Source: Epiperipatus broadwayi (taxonomy: Eukaryota > Onychophora > Udeonychophora > Euonychophora > Peripatidae). From it: a stretch of DNA of 64,000 bases. Both the position numbers and the translations under genes were made by a program. The DNA lies in contig JAQFVV010006295.1 in assembly GCA_028023455.1 (NCBI GenBank), positions 1,364,001 through 1,428,000 on the forward strand, given 5' to 3'. Below the pieces are notes generated by a model, which was not told the origin of the DNA, did not search any database, and saw only the letters and a program-made list of their open reading frames with translations. Shown here piece by piece: positions 11,945 to 23,420 of the stretch. The stretch's first letter is position 1. Every line of letters begins with the position of its first letter.

Positions 11945-12010
11945 TAGAGAGCCCCCCTCAACAATTGAATCCAGCTTATATACTGCCAGAAACTCCTTAT
12001 CTGATTGGTA
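11945..12010 (-). promoter_or_regulatory. Promoter-like CCAAT + TATA arrangement
   Basis: On the minus strand CCAATCAG (12001-12008) is followed by TATATAAG (11975-11982). The likely start is about 28 bases further, near the G-run GAGGGGGGCTCTC (11946-11958). Spacing and order fit an RNA polymerase II core promoter. The local GC rise within a very AT-rich block makes it stand out. There is no transcript evidence. Confidence 0.4.
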
Positions 12011-12906
12011 GGTTTAAACAATCAAAATTTCTTATTTACATATTTACCAACACAATATTAAAAATAAATAATGACTTATTTAATATTTGATATTTTATCA
12101 AATTCTTTCAAAACAATATTTATCGTTTATTTAAATCTATTAAACATTCTTTTGAAATATTATTTCTCACTTAATTTAAATCTTAACTTTTATAAGATCA
12201 TTTAAAATAAACTAAATCTTTTTAAATACGTTATATTTTTAAGACAATATTTTTAAAATCAAATTTAATATTTTACATTAATATCTTTATTTTTATCTCG
12301 TGATAACTCACGTATTATTTATAAATTTATAACATGATTTTGTAAAATAATTATGCAACTTTATTAGACAACTTCCACGCATGTGTGTATAACATCTGTT
12401 CTCTATAACACAAGAACGCTTGTCTAAAAATAAACTTAACAATTGCTTTTTTAAAATAAATATTTATTTTTAAAATAAATAAGATATTATATCAAATTTT
12501 AAAATAATTATTTGATATGATTAAAATCAAATATTAATCTCAATTTAAGTACTTATAATTTAAAATATTTTTATTCACTTTTAGCATATATTTTAAATTA
12601 AAAAATATCTTTGTCTAATTTTAACTTGTCTTTTAAATACTTTAGCTTTAAACATTTGTTATTAAATTTATTAATGCAGTATTACATCATAATCATCATC
12701 ATTTTAAATATCTTCTCAATACCAACACAATTCACACATCAAATACTCATAGATTGCTTTAATTAAACTTATGGTAACATTACCACAAGCAAAGTCAACA
12801 TCACACATTTAAAATACTCCTTAAATTTAAAATTTTCTACTAAATTAGCACAAAACTTAAATGGTGACCCATACAAAAGGGCACAATATATATATCAATT
12901 CTTTTT

Positions 12907-13385
12907 TCAAATCATTTGTTTCTGAACAAACTTTTTTTGCTCTCTTCCATAGTGATAGTATAACTCCATGTTTTGTGTTTCTGGTATGAGATTGGATGTA
13001 TTTGCTAAGTATTTTTCTGTATGTGTGAGTTTTTTATAAACTATAGTTTTGCTTTTGCCATGCGGGAATCTTATCACAAGAACATCTAAGAATGCCAATT
13101 TTTGTTCTTGTTCTGACTTGCGAATTTAATTGAAGAGATTTGTTGATGATGTATTTCCAGAAAGTTTGTAGTAGTGCTCCATCATGTGGCCATATAATTA
13201 ATGTATCATCACCATAGCCAAATCAAACTTTAGATCGATATGAAGTAGTTTTTATGGCTATGGTTTCAAGTTCTTTCATGAAGATAATGCTAATCAGGGA
13301 TGACAATGGTAAGCCCCTAGCCATTTCTTGATTTTGTTGGAAGAATTCTGTGTTGTATTCATAATTGGATATCATTTTTTATATG
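12907..13385 (-). pseudogene. Penelope-like element: reverse transcriptase relic
   Basis: Minus-strand translation gives consecutive PLE reverse transcriptase motifs. The region before the catalytic site reads EFFQQNQEMARGLPLSSLIS then IIFMKELETIAI (PLE consensus MGSPLSP..A.I.ME..E). The catalytic motif is YGDDTLIIWPH, with both aspartates present. After one frameshift comes AFLDVLVIRFPHGK..TIVYKKLTHTEKYL, the PLE FLDVLV...VYRKPTHTDRYL block. One stop precedes the YGDD segment. Reading frames are broken, so this is a fossil. The next part of the polyprotein appears at 8.1-8.5 kb, beyond the G-poor block. Confidence 0.87.
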
Positions 13386-13389
13386 CTTT

Positions 13390-15020
13390 TATCTATATGT
13401 TTTATGAGTGGATAGGGTTTGTACATTTATTGTTTATTGAACATACGACACATGAATTTTTAAGGAAGTAGAAGTTAAATTAATAATGTTCATGCTGAGA
13501 TGGAATAATTGGTATATTTATTTTTAATTGAGTTAAAAAATTTATTTTTGAGCTAAAAAATTAAATATTAATTTATAGTTTTAAAAAAATTGATTATTTA
13601 CAATCTTTAACATATTTATCTAAGATAATATTATTAAGAGTTAATATATGTTAATAACTATGCACTTATGAATTTAATTATAATAGTTTGCTATGGATAA
13701 ATACTAAACTATTATGATGAATATATATGTGGGCAAAGAGTCAACTTATGACAGCTGGTTTACCAGAAATATATTTTGGACATCAGAAACTCTCTTCATA
13801 AACTGATTGTCAGGTATAATAGAACATAATTAAAAAATTTAAAGAATGTTTAAATACTGTTAGAAAATAGTATTTCTGATTCAAATTAGGGTTTATCTTA
13901 AGCAATTAATAAAGTTAATTTGCAGCAATCAACTGTATAGTGACTAGGCATAAGAAAAGATGGTGATGAATATTGCTTTGTAAATGTAACTGATTTCTTA
14001 TCATATTTTTTGGTTATTACTCTTTGATAATGATGAGCAACCATGACAATAGTTTATAGCTACTGATTAACATTTTAAAATAAATATGAATGTAAGAAAA
14101 ATAAAAATATTTTTATTATAGAATGGTTGTCAATCAAATGATCATATTACTTAATCATAAATGCCTTATTCTATTTCACAATGGCATATCATTGTGTGTC
14201 TGTATATTATGTATTACAGATAACAATCAAGAGATTTTTTTTTCTATGGCTTGTGTTAAGAGCTCATTATAAGTCATAAGATTTTAGAAAATTATTTTCT
14301 CTCCACCATTTCATTTAACATGCAAGTATGTGTGCTTTTTTCTTATTTTTACTTTTTGCACTTTTAAATTCTTGATGCTCTTTTTGATTAGTGGGTTTGT
14401 TTATAACAGTAATATATTTAATAGCATCATATTGCTATTGTTTTAACAGCCAAATATTTATGGTAAGATTTCAATAGTTTATCTAAATGGATTCCTATTG
14501 TTTTTACTATTTTAGAGTAGTATTAATATTTTATTGTTAAAATATTTGTATTATCCATATAGTATTTATATAAGAACTGCTTATATTTTTTTCTTATTTA
14601 TTTAAGATGTAATATGAAAATAATTTTCAGTTATCCATCATTAATTTTTATTTTGTTTAAAATGTGTGCTATATAATCTTTCTTTTCAAAACCATGTTCT
14701 TTTCTATTCTTCTTACCTGAATTTTATGTTTTTTTTCATGCTCCATTAACATTACTTTGTTATTATTATTTTTGATCTGTGCTAAATGTTTGATTATTTC
14801 CATTTGTGAATATTCAGATTTTTTTTTAATATACTGCAAACAGAATAGGTACTCATTTATCGAATTCAGCATTGATTTTCAAATATTTATGTCTTCTAAT
14901 TTAGTCCACCAATTTAGCAAGATCTTTTTTTTTTGTCAACTACTTACTTATCTTTGACTTTCCAGATACATTATTTTAATGTCCTGCTTTTCCTGACATA
15001 TTATTAATGTCATTTTTGTT
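13390..15020. other. AT-rich spacer
   Basis: No gene or element recognised. Short ORFs on both strands between 14.67 and 15.26 kb overlap one another and read as low-complexity translation. Confidence 0.5.
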
Positions 15021-15024
15021 AAAG

Positions 15025-16650
15025 CAATATTTAATATCATCATCATTTTCAACTATTATCAGTCCAGCATAAAATGATGTCCAAATTTAATCCAGTTTAT
15101 TGGATTCATAGTCTCTCATCTCCACATCATTCCAGCGAACATCCTTATTTCATCAGTCTATCTCAACATGTAGTTTCTATCTTTTTTTCCTACATTATCT
15201 TTGGATTTAAGATTTTATCTATCCATCTATTATTCACTTTTTTAAAAATATTTCTTTTCTAAATCTATTTCAGTCTCTTAATTCTTTCAATAATGTTAAT
15301 GATAACTGTTTATTCTCTTATCCATGTATTTTGCTTTCAGTCCCCTCTTACTCACATTATGTATTTATCCATAGTTGAATGGCTGAAGTGTCTGTATTGC
15401 TCTTGTTTCAAGTACATATTTAAAGACTGAAAACAACTGCATTAAAATTTCTTTTTCAAACAAATAGTCATATTTCCTTTTAATATTAAGTTAATTCTAT
15501 TAGAAGCACTATCAAAATTTAGTATTATGATTATTTTCATCCATTATTTTTTCCATTTGTGTCAAAAATCTGATCAATTATATTTGTAGTTGTAAATTTT
15601 TCTAATTAATGATTGTCAATGTTTGTTTTCTTCTTTTATGAAAAACCATTAAACATTACATTAATCTTTTTTTAATATTTGTTTTTTGGTAGTTTGCTTT
15701 CATTTGATAACTTTCACAGTATTTCATGAAACTCAATTATTATTATTTGCAAAAACAAAGATATCATTTGCAAATTCTAGAAGATTTTAATAATCTTAAT
15801 TACTTTTACTACTTTTAATCTACAAAATAATTTTTATAAACTGCTGTAAAATATTTCAGAGATATGAAATCACCCTGTTTTATACTTTTAACAATGTTGA
15901 TCATAGTGTCACCATGTAACCTAATTTAATTGTTGTTGCATTTAAATAAATATTCTTCAAAATATGACAATATTCCAAGTCTTTATTTTGATATATCAGA
16001 GCTTTAATCACTGGAAGTGCCATTTTATAATCTATAATTACAAATTCAAAGTTTAATGACAACTCATATTCATCAGTTCTTTCTATAATTTCAATCTATA
16101 CTTATATGTGATCCAGAGGCTAAAACCATTTTTAAATCCAAGCTTATTTGTTGGATTGATTTGAATTCAAAGTTTTTTGCAGATCATTTTTAATTATTTT
16201 GATAAAGATTTTGTATAGAATTTATAAATATATGATTTTGTATATCTTCTTTTTACATATTAATATTACTGGTATTATTCAAATCACCTGGTGCATCTTT
16301 ATCATTTAGTTATTGGTATACAGTTTTATTAACTTTTTTATTTTACTTCTTCACCTACTTCTTTTAAATTATCAATTTTATAGGTTTAATTGCTCATCAT
16401 ATTTCTTTATTTAAAGTGCTTGGCAATTCAGAAGATGTAATAATTCTATGTTAAACTGTTCCAAACATTTTACAATGTCATGAATTTTATTATTATTATT
16501 AATGTTTCCATCTTTTTTATTATTGCTGAAACATTTTTTCCCCTACTTATTCATAGTTACATTTTTTTTTTAATTTTTATTAATTCTTTTTCATACTAAT
16601 TTATATATTTTCAGATGTTTTTGTATTCCTTTTTTCTTCATATATTAACT
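15025..16650 (-). pseudogene. RTE-type LINE relic
   Basis: Read on the minus strand the element ends near 15031 with a short GATGATGAT-type tail preceded by NPINWIKFG (15085-15115), the RTE C-terminus. Further upstream is reverse transcriptase: YELSLNFEFVIIDYKMAL, with V.EKTNEY-like residues before it (about 16010-16110), corresponds to the family's LYLAFIDYEKAFDS block, and HILKNIYLNATTIKL (about 15915-15965) to RILKNIYDNATATIRL. Many stops and frameshifts. Other copies of the same family are at 22.9, 50.8, 53.9, 58.4 and 59-62 kb. Confidence 0.75.
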
Positions 16651-18215
16651 TGTGTCAATAGAAAATTTGTTAGTACATTGGTATTTTTTTGTATTAGTTA
16701 TCTATGTAGCATTTTTTCATAGAATGTGATACCTTCTTATTGATTGCAAAGAAGTTTGCATTATCTTTAAAATCTATTAATATTTTTAAATGTTTTCTAA
16801 ATTCTAATCTAAATTCACAATGTTAACTAGGAATATCAAATACTAATATTGGTCCTTTTTTTTTTTTTTTAGTTATATCTTATATCTCATTCATTAATAT
16901 ATACATAAGTATACATTAGAAGATAAACAATACTATCTATAGCTTATATTCTTATTATTCATATAAATACTTGCCTGTGCTCATTATACAAATTTTTTAT
17001 AAATCTTTTTTTTTTTTAGGTAGCCTTATTTCTTAAAAATATCTGTCATTGTATCACATGACCATCTCCTCTTATATCATTATTTCAATTAATTTATTGG
17101 CTTTTTTAAAAATCTGTGATCATATTTTAATACTGTAGATTTTTTATAAAATGATGCCATTTTACAGCAGATCTTTATTTATCACCCCACCCCCCATATT
17201 CAAATCGCATTTTAGATAGAAATGCAGCTTGACAATTACATTTTTTTATTTATAATTCTCATCTATATTTTGGCTGTTAGGTAGTCATAAATAAACATTG
17301 ACTCCTGTATATATATATAAATTTAAAAATCTTTCAAATAGTTCACTGTATATGAAAGACATATCTATACCCTCACCCTCATCCCACAAGATTAACAGTG
17401 AAGGAGAAAGTACTACTTACTAGATTTGCTGTCAGTTGGTAAGGATTTGAGTTAAAATTACCATTGTGAGAAAAAATTTTAAACACTTCTAACAAAACCT
17501 TTATTCATTTATTTTGTCTCTTATTTAATATTTTCTGGGTTTGGTTGTCATGTTTGAAAAAGTTAGGTGATTCACCATTTTAACTTCTAACTTGTAGTAT
17601 TACCTAAAGTGTTTCTGCTATAAATGAAATATATAAATATACCCTTGCCTTCGGGAGTAGTTTTCTTTATTGTATTTCTGAATTATCTATTGTAAGCTTG
17701 ATCTTTAAATAATAATGTTACTATTGTATAGGATTAGTTTCTGGCATATATCATTAGGAATTAGAACCTAATGTGTAACTTCAGTATAGAGTTAAGATGA
17801 TGTTACTCAAAGATTATGTAAACAAAAACTACCTTGTAATGTTTTGATAGCATGTAATGGTGTCTGTATTTTTAAAATAAAACTGAATACACTGAAACAC
17901 ATAATTAATGTTCTAGTAACACAAGCAAGTTAACTTAGTTTCAAAATCTTAAGTTGTTATTTGAATTTGGGTTCAAAATTCTTGAGATATACTTGAATTT
18001 CAAATTATTAGCTTAATTATATAGAAGTGTTATAAGAGATTACAAAATATATAAGATCATTAAATCCAAACTTTGTATTGATGAAGGCCATAGATTGAAA
18101 CCAACTGAGGATGTGAATATGAAAGTAGTACCATCTAGTGTACATTGATTACTTAAACTTATAATAGATGACTCTGGAATAAAGTGAGTAGAATTGCTTT
18201 TTAATGTATACAGTA
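16651..18215. other. AT-rich spacer
   Basis: No gene seen. May contain further unreadable 5' LINE sequence at its left end. A short C-rich run occurs near 17190. Confidence 0.45.
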
Positions 18216-18515
18216 TCTTATATATAAAACCCCTAAATGTTTGTCTGTAACACTGTCACGTGATATTCATGTTAAACATTTTTTTGTTAGAGGGCATATT
18301 TTTCAAGGAAAAAAATAATTATTTGTTCTGCCATTAATAAACTATAATTTTTTATGAAGCATTTTATGCAAAGGAAGTAATTCCTTTCATAAGCTGGATA
18401 CATTTTCCAGCAAGTAATTCCTCAAAGCAAAAAAAAAAAATTGTTAAAGCAAGCAATTAAAAAAAAAAACCATTATAAAAATGACAGCCTTCGCTTAGGC
18501 CGGGTATATTTCTAG
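18216..18515 (+). mobile_element. Probable non-autonomous Helitron relic
   Basis: The segment starts TCTTATATATAAAACCCC (TC at 18216 after an A) and ends with a small hairpin GCCT TCGCTT AGGC followed ten bases later by CTAG (18512-18515). Helitrons begin with TC and end with a hairpin and CTRR, inserting between A and T. The base after CTAG is A, not T, which weakens the call. A second copy of the final 70 bases is at 18770-18842. No Rep/helicase coding is present. Confidence 0.45.
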
Positions 18516-18769
18516 ATTCTAAAAAAATATGGTGTTTTACAAAAGATATATGGTATAAAACTTTTTGAAGGGAAAAACGCTTTGAAAAAAATCAGTACAT
18601 GTGCTTTTAATTAAATAGTTATAATATCTCTGAAATGTGACATTTAGTGGGGGGGGGGTAGATACTGTAGTACCGTATTTACATTTAATTTTGGTTAGCA
18701 TGTAATTGAAATCATGTAGCTTGATATCACATAGTTTGTAGCTCCACAATATTACCATACATGATTGAA

Positions 18770-18842
18770 ATTTGTTAAAGCAACAATTTAAAAAAACTAT
18801 TACAAAAATGATAACCTTTCCATAGGCCAGGTACATTTCTGG
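18770..18842 (+). repeat. Second copy of the Helitron-like 3' end
   Basis: The sequence from TTGTTAAAGCAA to the end closely matches 18447-18515, with AGGCCAGGTACATTTCTGG corresponding to AGGCCGGGTATATTTCTAG. Here the terminus CTGG (18839-18842) fits CTRR and is followed by T, as expected for Helitrons. The unit between the copies, including a G10 run near 18650, is unassigned. Confidence 0.45.
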
Positions 18843-19363
18843 TATTAAATATAAGCAGAGAAAATTATACACCCTCTTTATGCTAGAAACCAGAAATTAA
18901 CCATGCTTATTTTATATACAATTACTTTTTTTAGCTTATATTAATTTCATTTAAATTTTTGAGTTGTAGAATTTTATTTCAATAGGTGATTTTTTGTATG
19001 CTTTTAGTGGAATGCTTAAAGACATTTTGTAATCTGTTTCTAAGGTCAAGAATCATTTGTTGAAGATGCATATCTAAGTTCAGTTTTTCTTTGTTTTTAC
19101 ACTATAAAATATAAAAGTTCTTTAAATATTATTGGGCATGTAAATTGCCTTTAAAAAAAAAATCATTATTTTAACACAAATTGTAATTTATTTTAGTTTA
19201 TAGACTGAATATTTTAATTACAAATGTCTTAACTTTCTAGTTATATATATATCTAATAAAAAGAAAATATGTTGTCTAAAAATCTCTTCATAAAAAATTA
19301 CTTTGCTGTTTGCAATTGTTTCTCATATAATCTCAACAAAAGTTTTGTAATACTATAATGCTA

Positions 19364-19800
19364 TATGGAGAGAAATATGGAGTTGCATTGAAAATATTTA
19401 CTGGTTTTTCCATTAAGAGAACCACCCAAATAAAGGCTAATCTGGGCCTATATTTAGATTTTGGTTTCCACATAGAAGCCCATTGCCCATTATTTGTAGA
19501 CAAATAATAACATTTGTGCACCCTATGTATGGCGAAGATAGTAAGGATAGATTTGATGGATTCAGATAATGTAATGTAACTCTCAGCATTACATGACATT
19601 TTTATCTAGTCATTGCAATATTTAATCCTAAAAATAAAAAATTTAGGAAATGAAAATTGTATACCTCCAGGAAAAACTACAATTTGTGACATGTTTAAAA
19701 GCAGGGGAAAGTTAAAATTCAACATTGCAACAGACAGACATCTACAAGAAAAATCTTTGCTGTTGGTTGCAACAATAAATAGAACTACTGAAGCAGTTTA
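19364..19800 (+). pseudogene. Unrecognised degraded coding relic
   Basis: Plus-strand translation has two protein-like stretches in different frames: YGEKYGVALKIFTGFSIKRT and onward to about 19505, then PPGKTTICDMFKSRGKLKF and IATDRHLQEKSLLLVATINR up to a stop at 19799. Together they suggest one decayed reading frame with a frameshift. I cannot name a family; a transposon-derived gene or a processed pseudogene are both possible. The overlapping minus-strand 88-codon ORF (19333-19599) looks like a shadow. Confidence 0.28.
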
Positions 19801-20433
19801 AAAAACATAAACACGAACATCTTGAGGCTACAGGAAGGAGGATGTCAAAAGAATGAGAAAAACAATGATCAGTTATGTACAGAACATTGCAAAATTATAT
19901 TTTCTTACTAGAATTTGGCCTTCAAATATCATCTGATTTTAAAGTCAAATGAAGCTCTTATCAGAAAATTGTTGTTATTTTCAGTCTGTAATATAATCCA
20001 GTCCGAAACAATTCAAAGAGCATTTGAATATTGGAATTGCTGCAAATGTATGAGAAATAGTGGCTATGATATTAAATCAAAAATTATGAACTATTCTATG
20101 GTCTCAAAATTGAATCTGCTCTGGCTGCCAATGCTGGAAGTGATGAATTAATAGAATTGAATAAAAAAAAAAAATTCTTCCCCCACTACTTAGGATTGTA
20201 CTAATACAACAGATTCTGAATGACAATTATTTGTATAAGTCATATAATTTTTGGCAATTTTTATTAGTCTTTTATATTGATAATTTTTCATATATTTTTC
20301 ATATTATATACTTTCATATAATAATAATAATTTAGAATTTTAAACTGTTTCTATTTTTGTAATGTGTAATAATTAAACAAAAATGATTTTCATTAATCAA
20401 ATAAATGTTATTTCAAAATTAACATGATTTCAT

Positions 20434-20516
20434 TAAGAAGCCTATGGGCTTGTATTTGGAAACAAAGTGAAAACCTTAAAAAAGCAAAAACCAAATACAA
20501 GCCCATGATTTTCTTA
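20434..20516. repeat. Long imperfect hairpin
   Basis: A perfect 16-base inverted repeat, ATGGGCTTGTATTTGG (20444-20459) with its complement (20491-20506), separated by 31 bases. Beyond a symmetric 4x4 internal loop it continues with 6 more pairs (TAAGAA / TTCTTA). It could be a small TIR element or a structured RNA. Confidence 0.75.
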
Positions 20517-20520
20517 TCAG

Positions 20521-21608
20521 AAAACCTGGTAGATAAGGATCTATGAGTTTGATGGTTATTTTATATTGTATTTATTTTTGAATATTTGTTAAAATTTTAG
20601 AACTACTTTTATTAACTGTATTTTGTTACAATTGCAGTATGGTCTCTGCTATGCATTAATGGTAATTTATAATTATATGGATGATAAGAGATAATATATA
20701 ATGAATTTGGTACAAGCATAATGTGCATCTGTATAATTTATTATAATAGTAAGCCAAGATTGAAATGATTTTCTAGTTTTTCTTAAAAATATATTATTTA
20801 TTGTTTTAGTTTGTTTAATAATGTAGATTGTTTTGACAGTGCGATTGTTTTTATATATTATTTATGTGTTTGAAACAAGATTTTTGTAATGAACATGTTA
20901 TCCTTAATTTGAGGTTGTAAAACATTCTTAAGAAACTATGAAATATACAAAGCATTTATTGTTCAGAATATTACTTTGCTTATATAAATCTCTTTTTTTT
21001 ATTATCAAGGAATTCAATTTCAGAAATAAAACTTTAATGTTTTACATTTCTAAAGTCTTTTGTTTATCTTTTTTTTAATTTTAAAAAATAAAATGTATTT
21101 ACTGGTAACTTGATTATATATATAAAGTTTAAAAACAGTTATTTAGGGATGTAACATATTAATTTTTTTTTTTTTTATTCGATGTTCTCAAAAGCTTTTA
21201 GCATCCAACAATTTTTTTTAAAAAAACACAGTATATGGAAAGAGATTCTGTTAAACAATATGCTTAAAACTTTTAATTAAAACAGTTAACAATTATCATG
21301 TGAAATTACGTAAGTGAAACTATGTTAATCAAATACAATATATTCATTTCAATCATTTTCTATCCACTGCAGTAAAAAAACAAGCTTTCTGAATTTAATT
21401 CAGAAAATATTTAGATAAACTTCTTAATTTTATTATTCACCCCCATGAAAATCTTTCTAAGTTTCTTACAATATTTTGTAATTAAGTTTAGGACTTCACT
21501 TGTCCATTAGTATCATCTCTTCTAATAGTGTAAGTCAAGCCATGGTCTTTTATTATTATTTTTTCCGATGATGTCAATCATAATTGTTGTTTCTTTTGAT
21601 TTTTCATA
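20521..21608. other. AT-rich spacer
   Basis: No gene or recognisable element seen. Confidence 0.5.
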
Positions 21609-21611
21609 TTA

Positions 21612-22100
21612 TTCAGTAAATATATTAAATTTATTAAGTGCAAGCAGATGGTGTAATAATAATATAATAATAACATGAAAAGCTGAAACCTTTGACAGAT
21701 GCACCTTAAAAATGCTTATGTAACAGCCAATCAGATGTAATAATGACTGCAATGGAACTCTCAATTCAAAAACCCAAATCAGAAATATGAGAAAAAGATG
21801 GAACCCATCTTCTTGTCTACTTATATTTATATATAAATAAGCCAGACTCAAGCATTTTGAATTAAGAGCGTGAAGCTTAAAATACCTTCACATTTAAATT
21901 TAAGTAGAGAAGAAGGTGGTTCCATTTTTTTTTCATAAAATCTCTGCCTTGTGTTTTTGAATTGAGAGTTACATGTGCAGTCATTATTACATCTGATTGG
22001 CTGTCACATAAGCATTTTTAAGGTGCATCTGCCAACCCTTTCACATTATTATTATATCATCTGCTTATGCTTAATAAATTTAATATATTTACATTTCTTA
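21612..22100. repeat. Inverted pair of a MITE-like repeat
   Basis: Two arms of about 235 bases face each other around position 21885. Shared segments include AGTAGAGAAGAAGGTGG, TCTGATTGGCTGTCACAT and GGTGCATCTG, and the outer flanks up to AATATATTAAATTTATTAAG also match. The left arm is the minus-strand copy. This is either two adjacent opposite insertions or a foldback element. An 80-codon minus-strand ORF over the left arm is a shadow. Confidence 0.75.
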
Positions 22101-22184
22101 CTATCATTTTATTAGATTTGAAAATTACTTCATAGTAAATCAAAAGATTTCACATTGTTTATTTATATATAATAGTTAGTGAAT

Positions 22185-22425
22185 TAGATGTGAAGGTGTT
22201 TTAAGCTTTCACACTCTTAGTTCAAAATTCTTGAGTCTAGCTAATTTATGTATAAATTTAAGTAGAGAAGAAGGTGGTTCCATCTTTTTCTCGTAAAATC
22301 TCTGCCTTATGTCTTTGAATTGAGAGTTCCATGTGCAATCATTATTACATCTGATTGGCTGTCACATAAGCATTTGTAAGGTGCATCTGTCAAAGGTTTC
22401 AGCCTTTCACGTTATTATATTATTT
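22185..22425 (+). repeat. Third copy of the MITE-like repeat
   Basis: Same repeat in plus orientation, about 90% alike by eye to the arm at 21.89-22.1 kb. It starts GTGAAGGTGTTTTAAGC and ends GGTTTCAGCCTTTCAC, so its two ends are imperfect inverted repeats of one another (GTGAAGG.. / GTGAAAGG..), as expected of a MITE. Confidence 0.7.
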
Positions 22426-22829
22426 AGTAATAAAATAATAAAAATAACTGAATGATTATTTTGATTAGAAGATAATTCGATATTTGCCCACCAGAATTGA
22501 TAAAATTGAGGTGTGGTTAGGGATCTTTAACTCTCTAGTCTGCTACTGTAACACATAATTCTCTGTGTAATTCAATATATTATTATTTTAGTAATTGCCT
22601 GAGTTTCAGACTCATAAATAAATTGATAGTTTATTAAAAACTTTCAGCCACATAGAATAAAATATTTCGTTTTATAATATTATTTCCATTGAAAATATCC
22701 CACCCAAGTTTAAGGGTTAAATAATTTTACTCTCCATTATATTTCATTCTATATTATTTTGAGCATATTATATATTCATTTATTTTGTGATTCATCACTA
22801 CAAAACTTTATTTTTTTTTCTTTATGCAA

Positions 22830-23320
22830 AGTTCTTGAACATTATTTAAGATTTCTTGTTTTTCTTTTTTTGCTTACATCTTGTGAAGTATTACATCAAA
22901 ATAACCCAAAATAAATTATTTAAGTAATCTTAATTTATTTTTAATCCTTTTGTTTTCCTTAGAAATAGACAAAATATTTTTTGTGAAATACTGTAAAAAG
23001 TTTCAAAATATGGAATCACTCTGTCCTGCTATCTTATTACACCCATAGCTGTTATATTTTGATAAATATTTTTTATTTTGGCAATATTCTGGATAAGTGT
23101 CCTGAGTTAATTACAACAGAAATGATTAATCAATCTAGGTTAAATTATGATTTTAAAATCTAATGTAAGATGAAAACTCATGCCTATAAATCTTTTCTAT
23201 AACTTCTAATATTTTGCTTGCAATTTATTTCATTAAATTAATTATATATAAAAAAAATTGTCTAATTTTAATTATTTTAATTATCTGTTTAGTAAACATA
23301 TAAGTGAATCTTAATCTTTA
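22830..23320 (-). pseudogene. RTE-type LINE fragment
   Basis: Minus-strand translation gives VIEKIYRHEFSSYI, then NSGHLSRI-like residues (about 23080-23220) matching the reverse transcriptase V.E...EY..LY.AF and ...L.RIL.NIY region of the RTE family here. The aligned plus-strand DNA is clearly similar to 15840-16130 and 58290-58520. Truncated and full of stops. Confidence 0.6.
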
Positions 23321-23344
23321 TTAAGCAACTTGTAATGATCATTT

Positions 23345-23420
23345 TTAAAACATGATGTAGTAATTAGTGCATTCAATTGCCATGGCCTAACTTGATGTTT
23401 GAGTTTGACCAAATGAACAG
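23345..23420 (+). repeat. tRNA-derived SINE head (degenerate)
   Basis: TAGTAATTAGTGCATTCAAT (A-box/D-arm, about 23358-23377) is followed about 40 bases later by GTTTGAGTTTGACC (B-box, 23397-23410). Spacing is tRNA-like; both boxes carry C-to-T-type changes. Confidence 0.5.

Larger units (their letters stand above)
8653..12890. mobile_element. G-poor block, possible TIR insertion inside a PLE
   Basis: This 4.24 kb block differs sharply from its flanks: the plus strand is A- and C-rich with very little G. Its ends carry near-identical inverted 14-mers: TATATTGTACCCTT at 8653-8666 and the complement of TATATTGTGCCCTT at 12877-12890. On either side are two parts of a minus-strand PLE in collinear order, with linker sequence missing between them. 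The simplest inference is an insertion into the PLE. A TATA duplication could be the target site, but TA-rich context makes that weak. I recognise no transposase. It holds a promoter-like minus-strand unit (11.48-12.01 kb) and three copies of TCCAGCGT. Confidence 0.45.

Noticed and set aside
8095-13385. Intact PLE gene
   Set aside because: Frames are broken, the YIG glycine is lost and 4.2 kb of unrelated sequence intervenes.
21609-21851. 80-codon minus-strand ORF
   Set aside because: It lies entirely within the left arm of the MITE-like repeat and is not preserved in the other copies.
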